From IMG/VR virus record IMGVR_UViG_3300030419_007436, positions 62,001-126,000 of that record: a DNA stretch of 64,000 nucleotides; one strand, given 5' to 3'. Below are positions 38,558 to 45,087 of the stretch, piece after piece (position 1 is the stretch's first letter; each line of letters starts with the position of its first letter). Position numbers and translations under genes: made by a program. Below the pieces are notes generated by a model. It saw only the letters and a program-made list of their open reading frames with translations. It had not been told where the DNA came from and ran no database searches. Source of the stretch: a virus.

Positions 38558-38941
38558 TTAATAACAAAGGCTCCTTTCCATGTGAATGTCGCCGTAGTGC
38601 AATTCTCCCCTGCTGTCGCAGTCGTCATACTCTTCACCTAGGCGGACAAAGCGCACATGATTGCCCTGCCACTCATTTTCTGGAAGTTCAAACCCTTCAA
38701 TCCCATCACCTTCAGCCTCTTGAATAAATTCATTGATAGCTTGAATCTCTGGATAGCTATCGTACCATTTTATACCTCCCCAAGTAACGAGCAACGTACC
38801 TTCATTGTTATAGTTCTGGTCAAGATGGTCATGATGTTTGAAAATTAATGAGCGTGTCTCTGGCTCTTTCGCCAAGACAGCAAGAAAATGTGGCATGATT
38901 TGTTTACTGATTGCTAACACTACTTCTGAACGATAACCCAT
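38558..38941 (-). CDS. Conserved 'MGYRSEV' phage protein (127 aa)
   Basis: MGYRSEVVLAISKQIMPHFL at the start and LLVTWGGIKWYDSYPEIQAI, then VRFVRLGEEYDD are features of a small family in phages and bacteria with unknown function. GGAGAAAATAA precedes the ATG. The 5' leader from the 39088 promoter is long, about 140 nt. Confidence 0.7.
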   Translation of the reverse strand: MGYRSEVVLAISKQIMPHFLAVLAKEPETRSLIFKHHDHLDQNYNNEGTLLVTWGGIKWYDSYPEIQAINEFIQEAEGDGIEGFELPENEWQGNHVRFVRLGEEYDDCDSRGELHYGDIHMERSLCY

Positions 38942-39087
38942 TTATTTTCTCCGTTGTTTGTGGGCTAATAAGATTGTTTTCTACACGTGCTGGGGGCGAG
39001 GTCAGCTTCTAGTCCTTCAACTGTGCGTTGTTGGCACGCCCTATGTTCACAATTTCATCTTCATGCTCCTCGACTGTTTCTATAGGT

Positions 39088-39116
39088 ATTATCTCAAATA
39101 TTGGGAGGTTTGTCAA
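39088..39116 (-). promoter_or_regulatory. Early-type promoter (TTGACA-N17-GATAAT)
   Basis: TTGACA (39116-39111), 17-nt spacer ending TGA, GATAAT (39093-39088). It drives 38558-38941 and the GDLV array behind it. A very short ATG frame with a GAGG site lies in the leader near 39065. Confidence 0.85.
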
Positions 39117-39117
39117 G

Positions 39118-39279
39118 CTATTTCTTTGCTTTTTTTGCTTTTTTTGCTTTTTTTCGCCGTGGTTTTCCCCATGCGCTGATGGCTACATAATCTGGGCCAC
39201 GCTCATCTTTGGGAAGCAGCGTAACGCCATTTTCCTTAATAAAATCATTGATTTGTAGCAATTCTTCTTCTCTCGTCAT
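39118..39279 (-). CDS. Small protein with basic repeat tail (53 aa)
   Basis: ATG at 39279 follows GGAGAAAATA. The body (MTREEELLQINDFIKENGVT ... GPDYVAISAWG) is followed by RRKKAKKAKKAKK, a DNA- or RNA-binding tail made of a three-codon repeat. Starts in the stop of the upstream gene (TAATG). Confidence 0.6.
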   Translation of the reverse strand: MTREEELLQINDFIKENGVTLLPKDERGPDYVAISAWGKPRRKKAKKAKKAKK

Positions 39280-39365
39280 TATTTTCTCCTTTTTATCGAC
39301 GATTCCTCGTTCCACACAAACAACACCAATCCCACGACTGGTATCAGTAGACCGAATAATTCCAT
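39279..39365 (-). CDS. Tiny membrane protein (28 aa)
   Basis: ATG at 39365 overlaps the stop of the upstream gene (TAATG) and its own stop overlaps the next start. The product is one membrane helix (MELFGLLIPVVGLVLFVW) with a charged tail. The perfect start/stop coupling supports it. Confidence 0.5.
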   Translation of the reverse strand: MELFGLLIPVVGLVLFVWNEESSIKRRK

Positions 39366-39622
39366 TAATCTTTTTTCTCGCACGCCATGCAGTGGCAACC
39401 GGGATTGGGACAGTTTTCTTTCATGCTGTCGCGCAACTCTGCTGACCACTCGAATGAATCTTTGAAGTCGTCCCATGTTTCGTCAAAGATGTCCGGTGCA
39501 TGCCGATAATCATCGACAAACTGGGTGATGACGTATTCTTCCAAGTCCTCGCGACTCCAACCGCTAAGAATTTTAGATGCTAGTTCATATCTATTATTAT
39601 CATTGTTGTCAGGATATGCCAT
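39365..39622 (-). CDS. Conserved acidic small phage protein (85 aa)
   Basis: The sequence ILSGWSREDLEEYVITQFVD, then FDETWDDFKDSFEW, ending in a Cys cluster (CPNPGCHCMAC) that could bind zinc. It follows the VWA gene with a TAATG overlap, in the MoxR-VWA transcription unit. Function unknown. Confidence 0.6.
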   Translation of the reverse strand: MAYPDNNDNNRYELASKILSGWSREDLEEYVITQFVDDYRHAPDIFDETWDDFKDSFEWSAELRDSMKENCPNPGCHCMACEKKD

Positions 39623-40836
39623 TAGTCTGTCCCCTCAATAGCCAAGACTCGTTCATTAGTTTTGAACCACGGGTGCCGTGCATAATATGCTGTAGTCATC
39701 CACATCCGTTGACACTTAGATGCTTTTGGCTTTGGTGCCATCATGTCAGTCAAGACAATATGCCCATCGAACCCATGCTTGTTCACATATGCAGTAGGAG
39801 CATCAAAGCAAGTTCCACCAGAGAGCACTCGCTCCCATTTTTTGTTCTCGCCTTTCTTCCAGTCGTAGACCTTATCTTCAAACACCTCTGTGTCGAACGG
39901 TACCACGGTAAACGAGGCCAGTTTAGCAAGTTTATTCAACTCGCCAAAGAACGCTGCAAGCATGCTATCGCTCACCGAACCTGATTGGTCAATGCTGATA
40001 GCAATGCGAGCCTGACGTGTTACTTTTTTGCCAGAGTGAATGTAGGCGTAGCGTTTGTTCAGTCGTTTGACCGTGCTGCGCTTAGATGCGCGCCGTGAGG
40101 TTTTGACGAAGTAGCGCAGAACCTTTTTCCAATCTACTTTGGTGGACAGCTTTTCAATAATTTCACGCTTCACCGATGCACTGACGCTGCCCCATCCACT
40201 TCCTTGTTGCGCTTCTTTCGCTGCCTCTTTGATATGCTCTTTGACGCGCTCTTTCGCAATCTCGCTGGTCGTGGTGTCTGTCTCACCCCACTCCTGATGG
40301 CTGTCTAAGCCATTGTCTTCTGGCAGCTTATTGTCATCACCCTCTTCGCCGCCGCCTTGACTCTCGCCGCCTTTGTCTTTTTGTTTTTCTTCTTCTCGCT
40401 TTTGTTTAATAAGCCTCAAATATGCTTCGGCAGACAGGCCCGACTCAAACTCAGCGAACGGACCTTTACCGGGAACACATGCGCTTTCAGGCAACCCACT
40501 GATGTGACTGTTGATTGAAAGGTCTGCCGCAATGTTCCAATCACGAGTCATGGCACCGTCAGGAAGACGGCTTGTCACGTGCTCGAAAATCAAGTGATAA
40601 AACTCGTGGATAAGAACAGCCTTGCGCTCTGCGTCAGTGAGTCCCTCAAAGAAATTGGGGTTATAGAACAACTCGTAGCGAGCCGTATCAGGATTAACAC
40701 GCACACCAGCAGTGGGTACGGCAGTGCTTACGCATTTTGTAATACGACGCGAAAGGGATGCAAAGAACGGCTCATCCATGAGTAGGCGAGCCGTGTGCAT
40801 GTTCAAATCAAAACTTTTGTTTTTCGTGTTTTCCAT
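39622..40836 (-). CDS. DUF2201-type metallopeptidase-like/VWA protein, partner of MoxR ATPase (404 aa)
   Basis: Residues about 75-90 carry LIHEFYHLIFEHV (HExxH-type zinc helix). A charged linker (KDKGGESQGGGEEGDDNK) follows. Residues about 275-400 are a VWA-like domain with the MIDAS-type IAISIDQSGSVSD. The product is the usual companion of a MoxR AAA+ ATPase. The ATG lies 6 nt after the -10 box of its promoter with no room for a ribosome binding site, so the mRNA should be leaderless. Confidence 0.75.
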   Translation of the reverse strand: MENTKNKSFDLNMHTARLLMDEPFFASLSRRITKCVSTAVPTAGVRVNPDTARYELFYNPNFFEGLTDAERKAVLIHEFYHLIFEHVTSRLPDGAMTRDWNIAADLSINSHISGLPESACVPGKGPFAEFESGLSAEAYLRLIKQKREEEKQKDKGGESQGGGEEGDDNKLPEDNGLDSHQEWGETDTTTSEIAKERVKEHIKEAAKEAQQGSGWGSVSASVKREIIEKLSTKVDWKKVLRYFVKTSRRASKRSTVKRLNKRYAYIHSGKKVTRQARIAISIDQSGSVSDSMLAAFFGELNKLAKLASFTVVPFDTEVFEDKVYDWKKGENKKWERVLSGGTCFDAPTAYVNKHGFDGHIVLTDMMAPKPKASKCQRMWMTTAYYARHPWFKTNERVLAIEGTD

Positions 40837-40842
40837 GCTATA

Positions 40843-40871
40843 ATTATCTCACACGTGAACGAATTTGTCAA
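40843..40871 (-). promoter_or_regulatory. Early-type promoter (TTGACA-N17-GATAAT)
   Basis: TTGACA (40871-40866), 17-nt spacer ending TGA, GATAAT (40848-40843), then TATAGC and ATG. The predicted transcription start is the A of the start codon at 40836. Confidence 0.9.
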
Positions 40872-40872
40872 G

Positions 40873-40910
40873 AAAAAAGTGAAGCTCCACCCATTTTTTT
40901 TGGGTGGAGC
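40873..40910 (-). terminator. Rho-independent terminator after the MoxR gene
   Basis: On the minus strand GCTCCACCCA-A7-TGGGTGGAGC forms a 10-bp hairpin followed by TTCACTTTTTT. It lies between the MoxR stop (40919) and the promoter of the VWA gene, so the two genes are separate transcripts. Confidence 0.9.
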
Positions 40911-40918
40911 GTGTTTTA

Positions 40919-42001
40919 TTAGTCTGTCTGGTTGCCAGTCAGAATTTCAACGATGTAAGAAGAAACCTTTGTGCCGTTGTTGGCAGTGGCACTATGAAGC
41001 CCAGTGGTGTTCTCCAGTACATCGCCTTTGCCCACCAAGGTCCACAGCTTCATGAACGCCTCGGACGGAAGGGTCACTGAATAGTTCGCCAAGTTTTGAA
41101 CTTGTTCCTTTGGAAGTACCGTGGCAAATGTGTCCTTTGCTTCCATCTTCTCGATGAGAGCACAGTGCTCATTCAAGTCAAAGTTGGTGGTAGCGTCCAC
41201 ATTACCTTCAACCAATACCTCTTCGACCGTCACGACTCGCTCATAATTCTTTACGAAGTCGTTGAAAGCCACCGCAGCCTCAAAACCAACAAAGGCTGTA
41301 GAAAGGTTGAAAAGAAGAGGCGAAGCCTCTTCCACTGCTTCTGCCTGCACCAAACAATCATTCAGGCGTTTCCATGAGCGACGAGAGGGATAAACCTTGT
41401 TTGGCTCGAAATCATCTTTGTGGTCAAGATGGTTGCGGTTCTGATTAACAAAATCCCAGACAATGCCATGCACGTTAGTTTTTGCCCAATCAAGCCAGTC
41501 TTCAACAGAAGGCTCAACATCGAAAACCGTGTAACGGTCAAGCTCCGCTGGGTCCATTTCATTGACCTGATATTGGTCCCCATGCTCTCCACCGTTCACA
41601 GCAGCAATAACAATAGTTTCCTCGTGCAGAACCCAGCCAGCAATTTTTCGGCTGTCGGTCAACTCAAAGATGCCCTGCCGTACCTCAGTTGTCGCACGGT
41701 CAACTTCATCCAAGAAGAGGACCACAGGCTCAGTACAAGCCTGAATTAGCCAAGAGAAAGGCCGGAAAACAGAAGCCTGTTCGCCATTGACTTCAACCAA
41801 CTCAGGCGAAGGCATACCTAACAAATCACCCTCGGTCATCTGAGATGCACGACGCTCCACGACAGGCAGACCCATGCTCTCGGCTACTTGATAAACAACC
41901 TCGGACTTGCCGACGCCGTGGCGACCACGGAGTAGGATGGGTTTGCGAACTGCGATGACGTGGGGTGCACAGGAAAGAAATGTTTTGAAGTCGATTGCCA
42001 T
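40919..42001 (-). CDS. MoxR-type AAA+ ATPase (360 aa)
   Basis: Walker A is LLRGRHGVGKS (about residues 22-32), Walker B VVLFLDEVDRA; the GMPSPE insert and IVIAAVNGG (sensor 1) fit MoxR. MoxR ATPases work with VWA proteins to remodel or activate protein complexes. The VWA partner lies just downstream. It has its own promoter (42040-42068) and strong terminator. Target unknown. Confidence 0.85.
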   Translation of the reverse strand: MAIDFKTFLSCAPHVIAVRKPILLRGRHGVGKSEVVYQVAESMGLPVVERRASQMTEGDLLGMPSPELVEVNGEQASVFRPFSWLIQACTEPVVLFLDEVDRATTEVRQGIFELTDSRKIAGWVLHEETIVIAAVNGGEHGDQYQVNEMDPAELDRYTVFDVEPSVEDWLDWAKTNVHGIVWDFVNQNRNHLDHKDDFEPNKVYPSRRSWKRLNDCLVQAEAVEEASPLLFNLSTAFVGFEAAVAFNDFVKNYERVVTVEEVLVEGNVDATTNFDLNEHCALIEKMEAKDTFATVLPKEQVQNLANYSVTLPSEAFMKLWTLVGKGDVLENTTGLHSATANNGTKVSSYIVEILTGNQTD

Positions 42002-42039
42002 GTTTTAAGCTCCTTTGTTTTCCGACCTTTCTGTATATA

Positions 42040-42068
42040 ATTATCTCACAAGGAAAGGAAATTGTCAA
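42040..42068 (-). promoter_or_regulatory. Early-type promoter (TTGACA-N17-GATAAT)
   Basis: TTGACA (42068-42063), 17-nt spacer ending TGA, GATAAT (42045-42040). It drives the MoxR gene with a leader that contains an AAAGGAGC site. Confidence 0.9.
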
Positions 42069-42094
42069 GTGTTTTTTTGTTTTTTTTTGTTTTT

Positions 42095-42730
42095 TTAGTC
42101 CAAATAATAGCGAGAAACATACCAGTGACCATTAGCCCTCTGAAGGTCATCAATTTCACTTAGGGTGCCTTTGTCACTGCTATCGAACCAGCCCTCTGGA
42201 ATTCCAAAATCAACCGCACTAGAAGAAACTGGCCCAACCACTGAGAGAATATCGTTTGCAGAGGTACAGTATCCACCGTCACCTGTTTTCATCATTCGAT
42301 AAAGAATAAAGTCGCGGTGGCCTCGATTTGGGAACTGTTCCAACAGAAACCCGTTGTCTACTCGAATCTTTTGCCACTGGATCCGTTCCACCATCGCTGT
42401 CGAATCGCCGTGATTCCAATGGGTTACAGTAAAAAGTGCGCCCGGTGCAAGGCCCTGTTCTTGAAGATAATTATAGACTTGTGCACGCATGCGTATATTC
42501 TTTATCATTAGCCCTTCGCGGTCTTGTTTCAAAGCTGGGCATGTCCTGCGAGTGTGGCCGGTTTCCTCACAATAACCACATTTTCGACCTCGACTCTTGC
42601 GCTGTTGGTCACGGCGTGCTTCATAGCTGTCAGGGTTTCTCTGAATGTACTCCTTTCTGTCGGGGCATCCGTTTTTGTTGTGTCCCGTCTTGTAACACCA
42701 ACTGCAAGTAACTGTATTGTTCCAACTCAA
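42095..42730 (-). CDS. Protein with two CCHC zinc knuckles (211 aa)
   Basis: Two retroviral-type knuckles are present: CSWCYKTGHNKNGC and CGYCEETGHTRRTC (Cx2Cx4Hx4C), with a basic linker between. The C-terminal 130 residues form a beta-rich domain (GALFTVTHWNHGDSTAMVER). Zinc knuckles bind single-stranded RNA or DNA; a role in phage RNA handling is inferred. Confidence 0.75.
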   Translation of the reverse strand: MSWNNTVTCSWCYKTGHNKNGCPDRKEYIQRNPDSYEARRDQQRKSRGRKCGYCEETGHTRRTCPALKQDREGLMIKNIRMRAQVYNYLQEQGLAPGALFTVTHWNHGDSTAMVERIQWQKIRVDNGFLLEQFPNRGHRDFILYRMMKTGDGGYCTSANDILSVVGPVSSSAVDFGIPEGWFDSSDKGTLSEIDDLQRANGHWYVSRYYLD

Positions 42731-42760
42731 TGTTTTCTCCTTTTCATTAAGTCCATGTGT

Positions 42761-42789
42761 ATTATCTCAAATATTTAGTGATTTGTCAA
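42761..42789 (-). promoter_or_regulatory. Early-type promoter (TTGACA-N17-GATAAT)
   Basis: TTGACA (42789-42784), 17-nt spacer ending TGA, GATAAT (42766-42761). It drives the zinc-knuckle gene. Confidence 0.9.
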
Positions 42790-42795
42790 GAAGTT

Positions 42796-43092
42796 TTATG
42801 CGCCAATGTGCGAAGTGTCAGCGGTCCAGTCCACTTTTTTGACTGGCTCGCTCTCATGCAACTGTGTGGGTTCAATGCTGAAAAACTCTGTTTCACCACT
42901 GATTTCGGTCCATGCTTGCCAAAGTTCAACATCGGTCAAATCGTTGCAACTATTATCACGCCAATCTTCTAAAGTTTCGCGCATGACACTAATGCACCAC
43001 TTTTTTGCACCTTCTCTTGTGGTATGCGCTGTGGTGTCCAGACCATGCTTGTGATCGTGCATTGCAAGAAAAATTGTTTTTGATTGTGGCAT
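42796..43092 (-). CDS. Small hypothetical phage protein (98 aa)
   Basis: I chose MPQSKTIFLAMHDHKHGLDT at 43092; it directly follows the small upstream gene. The protein has a beta start (TIFLAMHDHKHG) and a helical middle (GAKKWCISVMRETLEDW). Function unknown. Confidence 0.65.
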   Translation of the reverse strand: MPQSKTIFLAMHDHKHGLDTTAHTTREGAKKWCISVMRETLEDWRDNSCNDLTDVELWQAWTEISGETEFFSIEPTQLHESEPVKKVDWTADTSHIGA

Positions 43093-43093
43093 A

Positions 43094-43219
43094 TTATTTA
43101 CACTCCAACACGTCGTATTTACCAGTGAAAATGTTTTTGTCAATGACGGCATCGAGATTGTGTTTTTCGATATAATTCACGGCGTCTGTTACGAAAAGAA
43201 ATGATGCTAGTGTTTTCAT
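43094..43219 (-). CDS. Tiny hypothetical protein (41 aa)
   Basis: AAAGGAG precedes the ATG at 43219 and an early-type promoter lies upstream. The product starts MKTLASFLFVTDAVNYIEKH. Function unknown. Confidence 0.6.
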   Translation of the reverse strand: MKTLASFLFVTDAVNYIEKHNLDAVIDKNIFTGKYDVLECK

Positions 43220-43249
43220 TTTGGCTCCTTTGCCATCGTTTCTATAAGT

Positions 43250-43278
43250 ATTATCTCAAATTTTAAGGGAATTGTCAA
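43250..43278 (-). promoter_or_regulatory. Early-type promoter (TTGACA-N17-GATAAT)
   Basis: TTGACA (43278-43273), 17-nt spacer ending TGA, GATAAT (43255-43250). It drives 43094-43219 and 42796-43092. Confidence 0.9.
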
Positions 43279-43298
43279 GAAGTTTTTTCACTTTTTTG

Positions 43299-43958
43299 CT
43301 AAAAAGGCACGTCGCTGTAAGTCTTTGTTTTCCGTTTCTTTTTAGAATTGGGCTTACATTTTTTGATTTGACGTTCTTCAAAGACAAGAGGCATCGCGTC
43401 CCCATATGGCAAAACCTTATACTGCTTGCCGCCTTTCGCAGCCGAAACCACCTCGCTCAGTATTTCAAGCACCAAACAGGGTGTACCATCCAGCCGACGA
43501 TTGGCGTATTCTAGCGCAGGTCCGCGGAGTACAACAGTCGAACCAACGGCGTAGAGAGGAGTCGCATGGAAAGTCTCCAGCACCTTTACGGCGTACTTGT
43601 TTTCACACATTTTTTTGTACGCTTGGCGAGTAGGAACAAATTCAGGATTTTCCAGCACTTTCATGGCCAAGCCAGTGAAATAGCCAGCATTTTTGTAATA
43701 GTGCGCGACAACGAGTGCCGACTCTCTGTATTGAGATTTGTAAAGTTGTGTCCAAGATTTAGCATCTTCAATAGCCTCTGGTGTGCATTTCACTTCGGAC
43801 TTAGAAAAAATGTCAAGCTGCTTTTGAGACAAAGAGCCGCGGCGCGAAACCTGTTCTTGGATAGACTCCAAAAAACCTTTTTCCCAGTCGCTCAAAAGCG
43901 AACACTCAGCGTCTGTGTCTATGACATTTTGAATGCGAGCTAAAAGTTGTTCTTTCAA
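43299..43958 (-). CDS. Conserved phage protein with C-terminal SH3-like segment (219 aa)
   Basis: LSDWEKGFLESIQEQVSRRG then LSQKQLDIF near the start is a pattern I associate with phage proteins of unknown function. The C-terminal half has LYAVGSTVVLRGPALEYANR (SH3/KOW-like) and a basic tail (KKRKTKTYS). It has its own promoter. Confidence 0.65.
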   Translation of the reverse strand: MKEQLLARIQNVIDTDAECSLLSDWEKGFLESIQEQVSRRGSLSQKQLDIFSKSEVKCTPEAIEDAKSWTQLYKSQYRESALVVAHYYKNAGYFTGLAMKVLENPEFVPTRQAYKKMCENKYAVKVLETFHATPLYAVGSTVVLRGPALEYANRRLDGTPCLVLEILSEVVSAAKGGKQYKVLPYGDAMPLVFEERQIKKCKPNSKKKRKTKTYSDVPF

Positions 43959-43987
43959 TGTGACGTTTCTCCATCGTGTTATAAGTA

Positions 43988-44016
43988 ATTATCCCACACA
44001 GTAAAGAAAAAGTCAA
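43988..44016 (-). promoter_or_regulatory. Early-type promoter (TTGACT-N17-GATAAT)
   Basis: TTGACT (44016-44011), 17-nt spacer, GATAAT (43993-43988), with TGG in place of the usual TGA before the -10 box. It drives 43299-43958. Confidence 0.8.
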
Positions 44017-44042
44017 GAGAAAAATGAAAAAAAATGAAAAAA

Positions 44043-44231
44043 TTATGCCGGGGAGATAACCTCAATAAATTCTCTACCCATTGGTGCTCTGTATCCTGTC
44101 AGTGGGCCGTTCAAGGATACCAGTGTCACGCAGTTTGGAAGCTCCGTTCCGCAGCTATGGGCGGTGAGCATCGCTATGATATAGACCCCTTTCCTTACGG
44201 GAAGTACCGTCACCAAATCACCGACTTGCAC
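44043..44231 (-). CDS. GDLV-family SH3/KOW-like small protein, GTG start (62 aa)
   Basis: GTG at 44231 gives VQVGDLVTVLPVRKGVYIIA, then CVTLVSLNGPLTGYRAPMGR. It ends EVISPA, without ASR, because no family member follows. Third of the 44.0-44.6 kb array. Confidence 0.75.
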   Translation of the reverse strand: MQVGDLVTVLPVRKGVYIIAMLTAHSCGTELPNCVTLVSLNGPLTGYRAPMGREFIEVISPA

Positions 44232-44397
44232 TGATTACCTCCAAGTTGTCGCGATGATACCAGTACGGCGCTTTATCGCGCTCAAGGGGAAATACGACTC
44301 CTATGAACGCACCCACATCAATTACAATTCCCATACCCTTCTTTTTCCACTGTGGGCCAAGATTCGCTCCATACCTCACTAAATCACCGACTTGCAC
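44218..44397 (-). CDS. GDLV-family SH3/KOW-like small protein, GTG start (59 aa)
   Basis: GTG at 44397 gives VQVGDLVRYGANLGPQWKKK, then GIVIDVG and YWYHRDNLEVISASR. Both ends are 14-nt overlaps with family neighbours. Confidence 0.75.
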   Translation of the reverse strand: MQVGDLVRYGANLGPQWKKKGMGIVIDVGAFIGVVFPLERDKAPYWYHRDNLEVISASR

Positions 44398-44557
44398 TGA
44401 TTAGCTCCAAATTGCGCCGCTGAAACCACATGCTGTAGTCGGCACCGTTAAGCAGTGCGCGGATAGGGCCAATCGGGCGATTGTCCACTTCAGTTACAAT
44501 TCCGTAATAAGCGCCACCATTTCCCCCAACATATTTAACTAAATCACCGACTTCCAT
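44384..44557 (-). CDS. GDLV-family SH3/KOW-like small protein (57 aa)
   Basis: ATG at 44557, with a GAGG site, gives MEVGDLVKYVGGNGGAYYGI, then GPIRALLNGADYSMWFQRRN. It ends LELISASR in the next start. First gene of this array, downstream of the candidate ncRNA. Confidence 0.75.
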   Translation of the reverse strand: MEVGDLVKYVGGNGGAYYGIVTEVDNRPIGPIRALLNGADYSMWFQRRNLELISASR

Positions 44558-44619
44558 TGATTGCCTCAAAAATAAAAATATTCTCACGTGTGTGTCTACA
44601 AAAATAAAAATAAATAAAA

Positions 44620-44735
44620 TATAGGCTGCGTGCGCTGTCTTCACCGTCGCTCGCTAGACTCCTTTCCACTGGCTCTTGGCCTATCCTTCAGGAGAGTCAT
44701 TGAAGGTCTGTGTTATCATGTAAACACAGCCTATA
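44620..44735 (-). ncRNA. Candidate structured small RNA (about 116 nt)
   Basis: No protein gene fits here. On the minus strand the ends TATAGGCTG and CAGCCTATA pair perfectly (9 bp) and enclose a hairpin CTGTGTT/AACACAG and a hairpin CCTTCA/TGAAGG. The ATGACTCTCC loop of the second can pair with GAGTC about 30 nt further on, a possible pseudoknot. A U-rich stretch follows. A promoter-like sequence lies upstream at 44800-44828. No known RNA class recognised; it may be a free RNA or a leader element of the GDLV array. Confidence 0.5.
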
Positions 44736-44799
44736 AAAAAAAATATTACTTACGTCGTCACATCATCTTAGCACCTCCAAAAAAATACTCACTGTTGTT

Positions 44800-44828
44800 A
44801 TTAGAACAAAAAAAAATAATCTTGTCAA
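44800..44828 (-). promoter_or_regulatory. Sigma70-like promoter upstream of the candidate RNA
   Basis: TTGACA (44828-44823), 17-nt spacer, TCTAAT (44805-44800). The start would be about 58 nt before the RNA's closing stem. The leader contains GGAGGTGCTAAG-ATG-ATG-TGA, a two-codon frame with a good ribosome binding site. Confidence 0.55.
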
Positions 44829-44861
44829 CAAAAAAAAATAAAAATACTTCAAATAAAAATA

Positions 44862-45068
44862 TTAAACTCTTGAAACTAATTTTAATTCGGACGCGGGAGT
44901 CCAATCGACGCCATAGTGACCATCTTGGCTGCTGAACCAGCATACCTTCACTTGACCTAGTTTCCTATTATCATCCTTTTCTATTATAACCCCCAACCAC
45001 AAGGGCATTTGTGCCGAAGTATTTTTTGAATAGGTGGGCACCCATGAAACAATATCTCCTAACTCCAT
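44862..45068 (-). CDS. GDLV-family (GDIV) SH3/KOW-like small protein (68 aa)
   Basis: MELGDIVSWVPTYSKNTSAQ, then LGVIIEKDDNRKLGQVKVCW and WTPASELKLVSRV follow the family plan. It is a single gene upstream of the candidate RNA. Function unknown. Confidence 0.65.
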   Translation of the reverse strand: MELGDIVSWVPTYSKNTSAQMPLWLGVIIEKDDNRKLGQVKVCWFSSQDGHYGVDWTPASELKLVSRV

Positions 45069-45087
45069 GAAATAAATATATATTTAA

